The notes: generated by a model not told the origin, from the letters alone. A stretch of 64,000 nt of DNA from Endozoicomonas sp. ISHI1 (GCF_024606225.1 NZ_JAGRPU010000016.1:60325-124324); one strand, 5' to 3'; positions 53,250-63,694 are shown, numbered from the stretch's first letter. Numbers and translations: made by a program.

Positions 53250-54731
53250 TCAGGAGCCTGACAGGAATTTTATCATCCTCTTCTTCAGCCAGCTGTTATA
53301 GGGAGGGAATACCAGCCGGACACTGTTAAAGCGACCTTTGGTAAAGACCGATTTTGCCTTGGACAGCGCCTGAAAACCCTCGTGTCCGTGATAATGGCCC
53401 ATGCCGGAAGCGCCCACACCACCAAAAGGCATATCGTCGATGGCAACATGAAAAAGGGTTTCATTCAGGCAGACACCTCCTGAGTGAGTATGGGTCAGAA
53501 CTTTGTCCTGAGTCTGTTTGTTTTCACCAAAATAATAAAGCGCCAGTGGACGTGGACGGCTATTGATGAACTGAATAGCTTCATCAATGCTGTCTACCCC
53601 GATGATGGGCAGCAGTGGACCAAAAATTTCTTCCTGCATGACGCTCATGTCTTCCGTAGCATTCAGAATCAGATGGGGAGGTAAACGACGGGAGCCATCG
53701 GTTATTTCCTCATTGTTGCCCACCCGAATCTCTGCCCCTTTGCTTTTGGCATCCTCAATGTGGCTGAGTAATCTTTGATGCTGTCTCTCGTTAATAATCG
53801 CAGTGTAATGCTGACTGTCATTCACTGAAGGATGCATGTTGCTGAAGGCCTTCAGGTAAGCTTCTACAAACTCTTCCTTGCGTTGTTGCTTGACCAGAAC
53901 GTAATCAGGGGCGACGCAAGTCTGCCCCGCATTCATTGATTTTCCGTAGCAGACACGCTCGGCTACTTCCTGCATTGGGAAGTCTTCATCAATGATCACC
54001 GGGGATTTTCCCCCGAGTTCAAGGGTTACGGGGGTGAGATTTTTGGCCGCGGCCGTCATTACGTGTTTGCCGACCTGGGTAGAGCCGGTAAAGAGAATGT
54101 GGTCAAACGGTAGAGCGGTGAAAGCGGCTCCCACATCCGCTTCACCATTGACAACAGTGACCAGGTCAGCAGGGAAGATATCCGCAATCATCTCGGCAAA
54201 CAGTCTGGAGGTAGCCGGAGTATACTCAGACATCTTGATCATTGCCCGGTTACCGGCAGCCAGGGCTGTAGCCAGGGGGCCTATGGCCAGAAAGAGAGGG
54301 TAGTTCCAGGGAACAACAATGCCGACAACGCCCAGAGGTTGATAAACCACCTTTGCCGCAGCCGGTTGTAGAGTGATTGCTACATGTCGCTTACTGGGCT
54401 TCATCCATTTAGCCAGATGCTTGCAACAGTAATCGATGGTTGAGAGGGATGGCATAAACTCGGCTAACAGGGATTCTGTTTCAGCACGGCCCTCAAAGTC
54501 CCTGTTTATGGCATCCACCAGGGCTTTCTGGTGTTTCTTCAAACCTTCTTTCAGCGTTTTCAGCCACTTCCTGCGTTGCTGAAGTGATGGGTTGGGTTGA
54601 TTTTGAAAGGCTTTTTGCTGAGCCTCCAGAGATGTCTTCATCCTTGCGATCTGGCTGGAAGAATGATCGCTGGCGGTCATTTGATCCGATGAGGCAGTCT
54701 CTGTAGGCTGGTCAATTTCACTAAGGCTCAT
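53250..54731 (-). CDS. Coniferyl aldehyde dehydrogenase-type enzyme
   Basis: NAD(P)-dependent aldehyde dehydrogenase of 493 residues. Active-site motifs LELGGKSPVII (Glu) and NAGQTCVAPDYVL (Cys) are intact; VVPWNYPLFLAIGPLATALA is the cofactor region. The C-terminal end (SVRLVFPPYNSWLKKRMI) fits the coniferyl aldehyde dehydrogenase/CalB group, which in practice often act on long-chain or aromatic aldehydes. GGAG precedes the ATG at 54731. Divergent from a TetR regulator. Confidence 0.9.
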   Translation of the reverse strand: MSLSEIDQPTETASSDQMTASDHSSSQIARMKTSLEAQQKAFQNQPNPSLQQRRKWLKTLKEGLKKHQKALVDAINRDFEGRAETESLLAEFMPSLSTIDYCCKHLAKWMKPSKRHVAITLQPAAAKVVYQPLGVVGIVVPWNYPLFLAIGPLATALAAGNRAMIKMSEYTPATSRLFAEMIADIFPADLVTVVNGEADVGAAFTALPFDHILFTGSTQVGKHVMTAAAKNLTPVTLELGGKSPVIIDEDFPMQEVAERVCYGKSMNAGQTCVAPDYVLVKQQRKEEFVEAYLKAFSNMHPSVNDSQHYTAIINERQHQRLLSHIEDAKSKGAEIRVGNNEEITDGSRRLPPHLILNATEDMSVMQEEIFGPLLPIIGVDSIDEAIQFINSRPRPLALYYFGENKQTQDKVLTHTHSGGVCLNETLFHVAIDDMPFGGVGASGMGHYHGHEGFQALSKAKSVFTKGRFNSVRLVFPPYNSWLKKRMIKFLSGS

Positions 54732-54864
54732 GGTGCAGGTCTCCTTCAGCCGATCTGGTTTCATTTTTTCGCAAGAGTCTGGCCGGGTAATGGGTTTTGA
54801 TCATTTAGAGTAATTGCTCTAAAATTAAATTTAGCGATTTACTGACAGGATTTCAAGGGTATTT

Positions 54865-55524
54865 ATGGCAGTTAAAACTCGTGATCGTATTTTGGACAAA
54901 GCTCTGGGGCTTTTTAATGACCGGGGTGAAAGGACGGTAACGACCAACCATATTGCCGCAGAGCTGGGGATTTCTCCCGGAAATCTCTATTACCACTTCA
55001 GGAATAAAGATGAGATTATCCACGCACTTTTTCAACGTTTGATAGACAACATTGCTGACAACATGATTATTCCGAAAGATCGTCCACTGACCTTTCAGGA
55101 TAAGCGGACGTATCTGGAATTGGCCCTGGCCGGTATGTGGCAGTTTCGTTTTATCTATCGGGATGTTCATGGGGTTATGAGCAGGAGCAGAGAGCTTCGG
55201 TCTGCCTATCAACAGTTTGCAAGGCTCTCTCTGGAGACACTGGAAAAGATTATTGCCGGACTTGTGTTGTCAGGCTTTATGGAGGTGCCGGAGCATGAAA
55301 TTGAAGCATTGGCGTTGAACAACTTCATGGTGCTCAGCAGTTGGCAGGAGGTGGTGACCTCAGCGTTTCTGGAAGAAAATGAATTGTTGCCAGAAAAACT
55401 GCACCGGAGAGTTTTCTATCAGATTCTGCTTATGGATCGGCCTTATGTCAGTGAAGCGGCCAGGGAGTCCTTTGCCGAATTGGAAGCAGAATATTTTGTG
55501 CCTATGAGGATTCCGGGTCGGTAA
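54865..55524 (+). CDS. TetR-family transcriptional regulator
   Basis: 219 residues with N-terminal helix-turn-helix (RILDKALGLFNDRGERTVTT then HIAAELGISPGNLYYHFRNK) and a helical ligand domain. Its position divergent from the aldehyde dehydrogenase, with 133 bases between, suggests it represses that gene and itself. Confidence 0.92.
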   Translation: MAVKTRDRILDKALGLFNDRGERTVTTNHIAAELGISPGNLYYHFRNKDEIIHALFQRLIDNIADNMIIPKDRPLTFQDKRTYLELALAGMWQFRFIYRDVHGVMSRSRELRSAYQQFARLSLETLEKIIAGLVLSGFMEVPEHEIEALALNNFMVLSSWQEVVTSAFLEENELLPEKLHRRVFYQILLMDRPYVSEAARESFAELEAEYFVPMRIPGR

Positions 55525-55540
55525 GGGATTACGGAGGAAA

Positions 55541-55567
55541 TAAAAAGGAGCTGAGTGTATCAGCTCC
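55541..55567 (-). terminator. Intrinsic terminator of mdh
   Basis: On the minus strand GGAGCTGA pairs with TCAGCTCC across 5 bases and is followed by TTTTTATT, 16 bases after the mdh stop. Confidence 0.9.
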
Positions 55568-55582
55568 TGCAGGTAAGACTAA

Positions 55583-56677
55583 TCAGCAGATGCGATCGGC
55601 TTTATAGTAGACGTCAGCCTTGTCGAGACCGTTGTCAAAAGCGGTCTGGCCAGTGCGGTCAGATTTTCTCAGGTTTTCACGAGACTGCGCGGTTTCAGCT
55701 GGCAACAGGTGATCGACAGCGGCTTTCTCGCTCAGCAGTTCTTCTTCGGTATTCTTCATCATGCTCTGACCGTATTCGTTGATCTCCAGACCCTGAACGA
55801 TCTGGTAGCTGCCGAATTCGCAGACACATGGGAAGGAATAGTAAATGCCTTTGGCTACGCCGTAGCTGCCGTCAGAGATGATGCCCATGCTGACGATTTC
55901 ACCGTTGCTGCCCAGGGCCCAGTCACGCACGTGATCCAGAGCGGCTTGTGCGGCAGAAGCGGCGGAAGAGAGGCCGCGCCATTCAATGATTTCAGCACCA
56001 CGTTTCTGAATGCGAGGTGTAAAATCTTCTTTGTACCATTGCTCGTCGATTTTGCTGATTGCCGACTCTTCACCCAGAACAGTCGCATGATGTACGTCAG
56101 GGTACATGGTTGGAGAGTGGTTACCCCAGACGCAAACACCGTCAATGTCGGATGGATTAACGCCCAGCTTGTTGCCCAGGATACCTTTGGCACGGTTGTG
56201 GTCCAGGCGGGTCATTGCGCAGAATTGGGAAGGATCCAGATCCGGAGCATTGCGGGAAAGAATCAGGCAGTTGGTGTTGGCCGGGTTACCCACCACCAGT
56301 GCTTTAACGTCGCGGTTTGCTACTTCATTCAGAGCCTTACCCTGCTCGGCGAAGATAACTGCGTTAGCTTCCAGCAGATCCGCACGCTCCATGCCCTTGC
56401 TTCGAGGACGCGCACCTACCAGCATGGCGTAATGAACACCACGGAATCCATCGAATGGGTTGTCGTGCAGGCTGATGCCGTGAACCAGCGGGAAAGCGCA
56501 GTCTTCGAGTTCCATGGCCACGCCACGCAGCTTGTCCATAGCCTGAGGAATCTCAACCAGTTGCAGAATCACCGGCTGATCCGCGCCCAGCATTTCACCA
56601 GCAGCAATTTTGAAAAGAAGAGAGTAACTGATGTTACCTGCTGCGCCTGTGACTGCGATACGGACGGGTTGTTTCAT
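55583..56677 (-). CDS. mdh: Malate dehydrogenase with C-terminal extension
   Basis: NAD-dependent malate dehydrogenase of the TCA cycle. [58 protein letters not shown] and the catalytic [11 protein letters not shown] are all intact. Relatives of this type end near AAVDHLL at about 325 residues, but here the frame continues for 39 more residues (ending YYKADRIC) before a stop that sits just ahead of the terminator. The extension is hydrophilic and may be a local addition or a lost stop codon. Confidence 0.94.
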   Translation of the reverse strand: MKQPVRIAVTGAAGNISYSLLFKIAAGEMLGADQPVILQLVEIPQAMDKLRGVAMELEDCAFPLVHGISLHDNPFDGFRGVHYAMLVGARPRSKGMERADLLEANAVIFAEQGKALNEVANRDVKALVVGNPANTNCLILSRNAPDLDPSQFCAMTRLDHNRAKGILGNKLGVNPSDIDGVCVWGNHSPTMYPDVHHATVLGEESAISKIDEQWYKEDFTPRIQKRGAEIIEWRGLSSAASAAQAALDHVRDWALGSNGEIVSMGIISDGSYGVAKGIYYSFPCVCEFGSYQIVQGLEINEYGQSMMKNTEEELLSEKAAVDHLLPAETAQSRENLRKSDRTGQTAFDNGLDKADVYYKADRIC

Positions 56678-56812
56678 GTGACCACTCCTTAGAGTTCTCG
56701 TCTGAAAAGAGAGTGTTAGAATAATCTCAGCGGTGTGAAGGGTACCTAGAACGATAGGTTAAGTCCACTACCTGTGAGTGATGTTGTTTTCCAATGATAG
56801 GGTTTGTATCCA

Positions 56813-56989
56813 TTATTCAGCCGTTTTTTGCTTACAGCGAACCTTGGCATTCAATACAATCTCTTTCTGCTCCTCCTGGCTGGCCCGGCTCCATCGGGCT
56901 ATTTCTGTCCGGCTCCGAAAGCAGCCGGTACACACCTGGTCTTTATTGAGTGCACATTGGCGAATGCAGGGGGACTTTACTTTGCTCAT
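56813..56989 (-). CDS. DUF1289 family protein (58 aa)
   Basis: A short gene, 58 residues: MSKVKSPCIRQCALNKDQVC then TGCFRSRTEIARWSRASQEE. The C-x3-C ... C-x2-C pattern (positions 8, 12, 20, 23) is the DUF1289 signature, probably a metal site. It starts 18 bases after the rsmD stop on the same strand, so both share a transcript. Confidence 0.88.
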   Translation of the reverse strand: MSKVKSPCIRQCALNKDQVCTGCFRSRTEIARWSRASQEEQKEIVLNAKVRCKQKTAE

Positions 56990-57007
56990 CATTTTTATTA
57001 CTTGTGT

Positions 57008-57601
57008 TCACTCAACACTCAACAGGTAATAACTCAGCTGGCCTGCAGTTTTGGTTTTCGTGACTGTCCAGTTTGAAGGTACGGGAAGAGGCGATAGTTC
57101 CTTTTCTACCTCAATGTAAATCAGACTGTCGCTGTGAATGTATCCATTTGAATTAAGCAGGCGACAAGTTTCTTCCAGCAGTTCCTGCCTGAATGGAGGG
57201 TCCAGAAAGATGAGATCGAAAGCCTTGTCTGCGGCTTGCTGTAGCCATTTCAGGCTGTCGGTGCGAATGACTCTGGCATTTTTTGCCTGAAGGGTTGTCA
57301 GGTTTTTGCCAAGCAGCGAGGCAGCCTCTGCTGCTGCCTCAAGCAGGGTGGCTTCTTTGGCGCCTCGGGAGAGTGACTCAAGGGCCAGGGCGCCTGTCCC
57401 ACTGAAACAGTCCAGCACCCTGGCACCCGGAACATAGGGCATCAACCAGTTAAACAGGGTTTCTCTCACACGGTCCGAGGTGGGTCGCAAGCCCGGCAGG
57501 TTTGCCACAGGCAGCTTGCGACTGCGCCATTGTCCGCCAATGATTCTTAATTCTCCGCCACCTTTATTTGGGCGTTGCCTGATGGCTGCTCTTCGCGCCA
57601 T
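57008..57601 (-). CDS. rsmD: 16S rRNA (guanine-966-N2)-methyltransferase
   Basis: 197 residues: LRIIGGQWRSRKLPVANLPG, LRPTSDRVRETLFNWL, VLDCFSGTGALALESLSRGA and the catalytic LIFLDPPF. Methylates G966 of 16S rRNA during 30S assembly. Divergent from ftsY, the standard arrangement. Confidence 0.95.
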   Translation of the reverse strand: MARRAAIRQRPNKGGGELRIIGGQWRSRKLPVANLPGLRPTSDRVRETLFNWLMPYVPGARVLDCFSGTGALALESLSRGAKEATLLEAAAEAASLLGKNLTTLQAKNARVIRTDSLKWLQQAADKAFDLIFLDPPFRQELLEETCRLLNSNGYIHSDSLIYIEVEKELSPLPVPSNWTVTKTKTAGQLSYYLLSVE

Positions 57602-57856
57602 TGATCACTCCGGTTGATGGCCTTAAAGCAGCGATTGTACATCAGTTGCCAAACGAGATAACCGCGGTTTCCCGAGAGATACCCGTACCTCATTGATGCT
57701 ATTTTTCACCTTAAAAAGCTTCATTCGTAAATAGCTGTAAGATAGGATACACAATTCCGGAAGGCTGTCCGGGCATTATAACTGCTTCGACCAGCCTCCT
57801 GAGACCCACCTGCTTTAATACGGTGACCCTTTTAATCCATTCTGATGAAGTAGTTT

Positions 57857-59113
57857 ATGTTCGGTTCTCGCAAAAGTGATGAGAAAACGGCGAAGCGACG
57901 TTTTTGGCCCTGGGGACGCAAAGAAGAGAAAAACAGCGAGCCTGCCCCGGTTATAGATGAGAGTCCGAAAACTGAGCCGACAGCAGCCTACCAGGAGACA
58001 GTTGTCCAGACAGAAGTCGAAGGGGCAGTTGCAGAAACAGCAGAAGAAACCGTTTCTGTTGAACCTGTAGAAATACAGGCTGAGAAGGTTGAGGAAAAAA
58101 CGGAAGAGGCGGTCAAGGAGCCAAAAACTGAAACAGTTGCTACTCTTCCTTCTGTCCCGGAGAGGGGCGAGCCTCAGGAAGAGAAGAAAGGCTTCTTTGC
58201 TCGCATGAAGCGCGGGCTTGGCAAGACCCGTAGTGTATTTGTTGATGGTGTCGCGGAAATCTTTGTTGGTAAAAAAGAAATCGACGAAGATCTGCTGGAA
58301 GAGCTGGAAACACAGCTTCTGATATCGGATGTAGGCGTTGAAGCCACGACAGAAATTATCGGGAAACTGACCAAAAAAGTGAAATACCGCGAGCTGGGCG
58401 ATGCCGATGCGTTGATCTCTGCCATGAAGGTTGAACTTAAGGAAATTCTCAAGCCTGCTGACCAGCCTTTAATTGTTGATGAGCAAAAAACGCCTTACGT
58501 CATTCTCGTTGTGGGTGTTAACGGTGTTGGTAAAACGACAACGATCGGTAAGGTAGCGCGTAAGCTTCAGGCTGAAGGGCGCAAAGTGATGCTGGCTGCA
58601 GGTGATACCTTTCGGGCTGCAGCTGTGGAGCAGCTGCAGGTCTGGGGCGAAAGGAATGATATCCCTGTGATTGCTCAGCATACCGGCGCTGACAGTGCAT
58701 CTGTGCTTTATGACGCTTTTGAAGCAGCCAAGGCGCGTGGAGCGGATGTCTTGATTGCTGACACGGCCGGTCGCCTGCACAACAAAGATAACCTGATGGA
58801 TGAGCTGCGCAAGGTTAAGAGGGTTCTGGGTAAGCTGGATGATTCGGCTCCCCACGAAGTGCTTCTGGTTCTGGATGCCGGCACAGGGCAGAATGCCCTC
58901 AATCAGGCCAGGATATTCCACGAAGCAGTTAACCTGACGGGTATGGCGCTTACCAAGCTGGACGGTACTGCAAAGGGTGGGGTTGTTTTTGCCTTGTCCA
59001 AACAGATGCAACTACCAATTCGCTTCCTGGGGGTGGGTGAGCAAATAGACGATTTGAGGCCTTTCTCTGCAGATGAGTTTGTAGAAGCTCTCTTCGACCC
59101 GGTTGAGCCTTAA
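57857..59113 (+). CDS. ftsY: Signal recognition particle receptor FtsY
   Basis: GTPase receptor for co-translational membrane targeting. 418 residues: an acidic, Glu/Val-rich N-terminal region (residues about 20-115), then the NG domain with GVNGVGKTTTIGKVARKL, DTFRAAAVEQLQ, DTAGRLHNKDNLMDEL, and TKLDGTAKGGV. First gene of the ftsYEX-rpoH cluster. Confidence 0.96.
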   Translation: MFGSRKSDEKTAKRRFWPWGRKEEKNSEPAPVIDESPKTEPTAAYQETVVQTEVEGAVAETAEETVSVEPVEIQAEKVEEKTEEAVKEPKTETVATLPSVPERGEPQEEKKGFFARMKRGLGKTRSVFVDGVAEIFVGKKEIDEDLLEELETQLLISDVGVEATTEIIGKLTKKVKYRELGDADALISAMKVELKEILKPADQPLIVDEQKTPYVILVVGVNGVGKTTTIGKVARKLQAEGRKVMLAAGDTFRAAAVEQLQVWGERNDIPVIAQHTGADSASVLYDAFEAAKARGADVLIADTAGRLHNKDNLMDELRKVKRVLGKLDDSAPHEVLLVLDAGTGQNALNQARIFHEAVNLTGMALTKLDGTAKGGVVFALSKQMQLPIRFLGVGEQIDDLRPFSADEFVEALFDPVEP

Positions 59114-59145
59114 ACAATGAAAATAGAGCAGCAGGGAAGTTCTTA

Positions 59146-59814
59146 ATGATACGCTTTGACAATGTCACCAAGCGTTATCCCGGAGGGCACGTGGGGTTGG
59201 AACAGACCAGCTTCCACCTGCATCGGGGTGAAATTGCTTTTCTTACCGGCCATTCCGGAGCCGGTAAGAGTACTCTGCTGAAACTCATCATGCTGATGGA
59301 GCAACCGACCTCTGGCAGTATCTGGGTGGGAGGGCACGATACCAGCAAGCTAAAGCGTGGCCAGATTCCTTATTTTCGTAGAAACATAGGTCTGGTTTTC
59401 CAGGATCACCAGCTGCTCTTTGATCGATCTGTGTTTGATAACGTTGCCTTGCCTCTGATCATTGCCGGAAACACTCACCATGAGTGCGCCGGCAGGGTTC
59501 GTGCTGCACTGGATATCGTGGGGCTTCTGGATAAGGAGAAAATGAATCCAGCTCAGCTGTCTGGTGGTCAACAGCAGCGCGTGGGGTTGGCGCGTGCGGT
59601 TGTTAACCGGCCTCCTCTGATTCTGGCCGACGAACCCACTGGCAATCTCGACCCTAATTTGTCCGCTGAAATCATGCAGCTGTTTGAAAGCTTTAATCAG
59701 GTAGGCGTTACTGTCCTGGTTGCCAGTCACGATCTGGCACTGGTAGCCCGCATGCGCCATCGTATTTTGACTCTGGATCAGGGGCATCTGGTTAATGATC
59801 AGGAGGTGCGTTAA
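59146..59814 (+). CDS. ftsE: Cell division ATP-binding protein FtsE
   Basis: ATPase of the FtsEX complex that activates cell-wall hydrolases at the septum. 222 residues: Walker [14 protein letters not shown], signature [14 protein letters not shown], Walker [13 protein letters not shown]. Start 32 bases after ftsY; ftsX begins 3 bases after its stop. Confidence 0.96.
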   Translation: MIRFDNVTKRYPGGHVGLEQTSFHLHRGEIAFLTGHSGAGKSTLLKLIMLMEQPTSGSIWVGGHDTSKLKRGQIPYFRRNIGLVFQDHQLLFDRSVFDNVALPLIIAGNTHHECAGRVRAALDIVGLLDKEKMNPAQLSGGQQQRVGLARAVVNRPPLILADEPTGNLDPNLSAEIMQLFESFNQVGVTVLVASHDLALVARMRHRILTLDQGHLVNDQEVR

Positions 59815-59817
59815 AGC

Positions 59818-60855
59818 GTGTTTCCAAGAAAAAGTGTCAGAAACAAAGACGGTAGCCAAAAAAAACGGTCAGAGCCTACAGCGGCTAAAGACGCTGAAGC
59901 TGAAAGAGGGGCAGCCAGAAAGAAGGCAACAGGCTTCTCAATGGCTTATTTGAAAAGCCTGCACCGACAGGTAGCAGTTGACTCATTACGGCGCATCTTT
60001 AAGACGCCTTTTGCTTCTTTTCTGAATTGTCTGATGATTGCGGTAGCTTTTGCACTGCCTGCGATTCTTGTATTACTGTCCAATAATCTCCAGTCACTGG
60101 GGCATGAATGGGAAGGTCAGCCCAGAATCTCTCTCTATCTCGACAACAAGTTGGAGCGTGACGAGGTCAATCGCCTCAAGGTTGAAGCCAGAGACGATCC
60201 GGATATTGATCAGTTTCTTTATATCAGTCCAGATGAGGGGTTGAGTGACTTTCAGGAAAGGGCCCGGATGAAAGGGGTTATCGATGCCCTGGGCTTTAAT
60301 CCTTTGCCGGGTGTTCTGGAGCTTACACCCCGGAATGGGCTCAGTGCTGAACAACTCAATGAACTTTTGAGAAAATATCGGGTCAAAGAAGGAGTTATGG
60401 AGGCACTGCTGGATCAGGAATGGATTAAGCGACTTGAGTCTATGACTCAATTGCTCGAGCGTTTTACTCTCATACTATCAGTGCTTCTTGGAATCATTGT
60501 GCTTTTAACGATAGGCAACACTGTGCGTCTCAGCGTTGAGAGTCGCAGGGCTGAAATCAAAGTGATCAAGCTCGTGGGTGGAACCGATGGTTTTGTTACA
60601 TTGCCATTTCTTTATATGGGGATGTGGTATGGGCTGGGAGGGGCTTTGTTGGCCCTGCTGATTATTCTGGGTGTGCTGGCTGGTTTGGTGTCAGAAGTAT
60701 TAGAACTCGCCGCCCTCTACGGCAGCAGCTATACGCCTCAAGGGCCCGGCTTTTCAATGTTCTTCTCATTATTGGCCTCGGGTATTTTCCTGGGGGTGGC
60801 AGGAGCAGCATTGAGCTGCTATCGTCATGTTCGAACAATAGAAGAGCGGCCCTAG
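59818..60855 (+). CDS. ftsX: Cell division protein FtsX
   Basis: Membrane partner of FtsE. 345 residues: hydrophilic N-terminus of about 55 residues, a first membrane segment (FLNCLMIAVAFALPAILVLL), a periplasmic loop (QPRISLYLDNKLE onward) and three C-terminal membrane segments. GTG start. Confidence 0.95.
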   Translation: MFPRKSVRNKDGSQKKRSEPTAAKDAEAERGAARKKATGFSMAYLKSLHRQVAVDSLRRIFKTPFASFLNCLMIAVAFALPAILVLLSNNLQSLGHEWEGQPRISLYLDNKLERDEVNRLKVEARDDPDIDQFLYISPDEGLSDFQERARMKGVIDALGFNPLPGVLELTPRNGLSAEQLNELLRKYRVKEGVMEALLDQEWIKRLESMTQLLERFTLILSVLLGIIVLLTIGNTVRLSVESRRAEIKVIKLVGGTDGFVTLPFLYMGMWYGLGGALLALLIILGVLAGLVSEVLELAALYGSSYTPQGPGFSMFFSLLASGIFLGVAGAALSCYRHVRTIEERP

Positions 60856-61059
60856 AGGGTATGTTTGGCAAGAGTAGGCGGGTTAAGCGTGTTTTTATAG
60901 CGTTTTTATCGCAAAAGAGCGTAAAGTAGCTAGGGTCGTAAAGCCCGGTTTTTGTTATTATTTAATCGAAGGCCAGTCTGTTGTTTTTCTATACGCCATG
61001 GGCATTTGGAGTTTGAATTTAAGTAGAGTGCTGAATCGGCACTTACAATGGAGTTATTC

Positions 61060-61926
61060 ATGGGAACCAGTATACAACCAGTCGATATGTTAGTCCCGGG
61101 GCAAAATATTGATGCCTACGTAACAGGGGTCAGCGCTATTGCTGTGTTGTCTGCTGACCAGGAAAAGGTTTTGGCGGAGCGTCTCTACTACAAGAACGAT
61201 CTGGAAGCTGCCCGTCAGTTGGTTATGTCTCATCTGCGTTTTGTCGTCCATATTGCCAGAAGCTACAGTGGCTATGGGCTTCCCCTGGCTGACCTGATTC
61301 AGGAAGGGAATGTGGGCTTGATGAAAGCCGTAAAACGTTTCAATCCGGAGGTGGGTGTTCGTCTGGTCTCTTTTGCAGTGCACTGGGTGAAGGCTGAAAT
61401 CCATGAGTTTATCCTGAAAAACTGGCGTATTGTGAAGGTGGCTACCACCAAGGCACAGCGCAAGCTGTTTTTTAATCTTCGCAGTTCCAAAAAACACCTC
61501 TCCTGGCTCAGTAATGATGAAGTTAAGGCCGTAGCCAATGACTTGGGTGTCGAGGCCAAAGTGGTTCGTGAAATGGAAGGTCGAATGGCCGGCCATGATA
61601 CCGCCTTTGATGGCTATGCCGATGACAGTGATGACAACGGCAGCTACGCAGCACCTGCTCACTATCTGGAAGACCAGCGAGCAGATCCGGCACGCCTTTT
61701 AGAAGATTCAGATTGGTCCGAGTCTTCGGTGAACCTGTTGAGAAATGCTCTGGCAACATTGGATGAGCGCAGCCGCGATATCCTTCAGAAGCGCTGGCTC
61801 AATGAAGATAAGGCGACTCTTCATGAACTGGCAGACCACTATGGCGTTTCAGCTGAGCGAATCAGACAACTGGAAAAGAATGCAATGACAAAGGTTAAAG
61901 GTTCTATGGAGGCCTGGTCTGGCTAG
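61060..61926 (+). CDS. rpoH: Heat-shock sigma factor RpoH (sigma-32)
   Basis: 288 residues. Region 2 includes [20 protein letters not shown] then [19 protein letters not shown], the RpoH box is [17 protein letters not shown], and region 4 ends [21 protein letters not shown] choose the second ATG (61060) because GGAG sits 6 bases before it; the first at 61048 lacks one. It directs transcription of chaperone and protease genes. Confidence 0.96.
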   Translation: MGTSIQPVDMLVPGQNIDAYVTGVSAIAVLSADQEKVLAERLYYKNDLEAARQLVMSHLRFVVHIARSYSGYGLPLADLIQEGNVGLMKAVKRFNPEVGVRLVSFAVHWVKAEIHEFILKNWRIVKVATTKAQRKLFFNLRSSKKHLSWLSNDEVKAVANDLGVEAKVVREMEGRMAGHDTAFDGYADDSDDNGSYAAPAHYLEDQRADPARLLEDSDWSESSVNLLRNALATLDERSRDILQKRWLNEDKATLHELADHYGVSAERIRQLEKNAMTKVKGSMEAWSG

Positions 61927-61946
61927 ACAGGTGCTTGATGTTCCAT

Positions 61947-61974
61947 AAACACCCGCACCCTGTTGCGGGTGTTT
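61947..61974 (+). terminator. Intrinsic terminator of rpoH
   Basis: AACACCCGCA pairs with TGCGGGTGTT across 6 bases, followed by TTCGTTC, about 20 bases after the stop codon. Confidence 0.8.
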
Positions 61975-62078
61975 TCGTTCTGTAGATGAACTAATAGAGG
62001 ATAGGCGGTGTTTTTATCTATAGTTTCTCTATAAAGCCATTCGAATAAGACAGAGACTCTGCAATTCAGGATGAAGCA

Positions 62079-63542
62079 ATGATAGAACGCCCGGAAACGC
62101 CTTCTCCCAGTCGGCAACCCTCTGAAACTCCCAAACAGATAGCCCAGTCAAGGATTTTCAGGATTTTTGGTTATGAAATAAAGTTTTTTGAGTATCTGGG
62201 CAAAAAGCTGATTGCTGTTGGAAGAGGTTTTAAAAGATTCGGGCGAAGACTGATTCGCGTTCGGCTGATAAAAAGCTTTGATGCCCAGCCCAAACTGCAG
62301 TCAGCTCATCAAGCTTTAGTTCGGTCTGAATCACCTGTTCTCACAACAAGGTCTGGTAACTTTCAGGAAAAACCAGAGCTTCGTCAGGCCAGAAGAAAGG
62401 AGCTGCAATTAAAAAATGAAGCTCAGGCCGTCAAGTCAATGCATTCACTGATCTTAGCCATTCAAACTGAGGATGTTGCCAGAGCTGTTTATTCTCTCTA
62501 CGACCTGAGACAAACTCTGGCTTTAAAAACTACGCTTCAGGGCAAGGAGTCATTTGATGTCACGGATCTGATGGAGCATACAAAGTCAGCTATCGATTCA
62601 ATGGTTCTTGATGCCCCTGATCTGAAGCGTTTAAGTAACAAAAAGTCTTTTCTTGCTGAGCTGATGGCTCTGTTACGGATGATGGATGCAGGAGTGTATC
62701 AAGGGGAGTTGATCAGCTCGCTTATATCCAAAAGTGCCACGGGCTGTCTCATAAGGCCCAATCCCCTATTGATAGTTCAGGAAACGTTTTTTCCGGATTT
62801 TGATCTATTGTCCGAGAGTGAGAAATACACCGCAGCAAATATGGACCCTCGTAAGATCAGTCTCTGCTTTGCAACACTGAAAAGTTGTCGTACTCGATTA
62901 GAGGAAGAGGCAGATAATCTTGTGAGTTGTATGCTGGATGGGGCTGTTGAGCGTTTGCCGGAGCAGATTGACCATTTTATGAGAGCTTCGTGCACAACCA
63001 TCAGGGAGCAAGTAGAAGAAATAAGCCTTGAAAGAATCAAGGCTTACATGAAGAAGAATATCTGGAGTATGGTGATTCCGGATGGCGTTAATCAACAACT
63101 CCGGGGAGTTTGCCAACGACAGGAAAGTAAACTGCTGCAATACCTGGCAGCTGTTCAAGAGCTGTCATCTAAGTCTTCTGGCAATGAGTTGGTTGATTTC
63201 AGGATCGGAGTGGCAAAAGAGCTTAATGATTTGATCTGTCGACAACTGGATCTTGGGGAGGAAGATGAACCAGAGGAGTTGGCAGCAGCGCAAAGAGAGT
63301 TGTGGCTGTTGAAGGAAAGAAAAGAACTCTCAGAAGAAAATGTATCAAGAAAGGTATTTTTGGAAAGGCGTATTCAGCAGTTAATTGGTGAGAAGGAGTC
63401 CAGAGGACGTTCATTGGTTCATCTGGAAAGGTCGGGCGTTAAGGCCAGTCCCGAAATGGTTGAACAATTGAAGGAACGCTTTGAGCGACCTTTTAAATTT
63501 GATCTTTTCAATGAAGGAGAAAATGGTTTTCAGTCGTTTTGA
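62079..63542 (+). CDS. Unknown helical cytoplasmic protein (487 aa)
   Basis: I do not recognise a family. No signal peptide or membrane segment. The N-terminus is Pro/Ser rich, then strongly basic (residues about 45-85, GKKLIAVGRGFKRFGRRLIR), and the rest is predicted almost wholly helical with charged heptad-like stretches, clearest near the end (LAAAQRELWLLKERKELSEE then NVSRKVFLERRIQQLIGEKE). It stands alone between the rpoH terminator and the rRNA promoters. Codon use is like that of the neighbouring secreted-protein genes. It could be an effector-like or lineage-specific protein. Confidence 0.72.
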   Translation: MIERPETPSPSRQPSETPKQIAQSRIFRIFGYEIKFFEYLGKKLIAVGRGFKRFGRRLIRVRLIKSFDAQPKLQSAHQALVRSESPVLTTRSGNFQEKPELRQARRKELQLKNEAQAVKSMHSLILAIQTEDVARAVYSLYDLRQTLALKTTLQGKESFDVTDLMEHTKSAIDSMVLDAPDLKRLSNKKSFLAELMALLRMMDAGVYQGELISSLISKSATGCLIRPNPLLIVQETFFPDFDLLSESEKYTAANMDPRKISLCFATLKSCRTRLEEEADNLVSCMLDGAVERLPEQIDHFMRASCTTIREQVEEISLERIKAYMKKNIWSMVIPDGVNQQLRGVCQRQESKLLQYLAAVQELSSKSSGNELVDFRIGVAKELNDLICRQLDLGEEDEPEELAAAQRELWLLKERKELSEENVSRKVFLERRIQQLIGEKESRGRSLVHLERSGVKASPEMVEQLKERFERPFKFDLFNEGENGFQSF

Positions 63543-63551
63543 AATAACTCG

Positions 63552-63579
63552 TTGACCTACCTCTTAAGCTCCGTATAAT
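63552..63579 (+). promoter_or_regulatory. rRNA operon promoter P1
   Basis: TTGACC (63552-63557), 16 bases, TATAAT (63574-63579), followed by a GC-rich discriminator (GCACCTCC), as expected for a stringently controlled rRNA promoter. Confidence 0.8.
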
Positions 63580-63666
63580 GCACCTCCACTGATCGGGGCA
63601 TCGCTCTTAAGGATACATTCTTGACGAGCACGCAGCGATCCATTGCGACACCGTTCAAAACGGTGA

Positions 63667-63694
63667 TTGACAATCGGATCGAACAGCGTAGAAT
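63667..63694 (+). promoter_or_regulatory. rRNA operon promoter P2
   Basis: TTGACA (63667-63672), 16 bases, TAGAAT (63689-63694), again followed by GCACCGCC. Confidence 0.8.
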
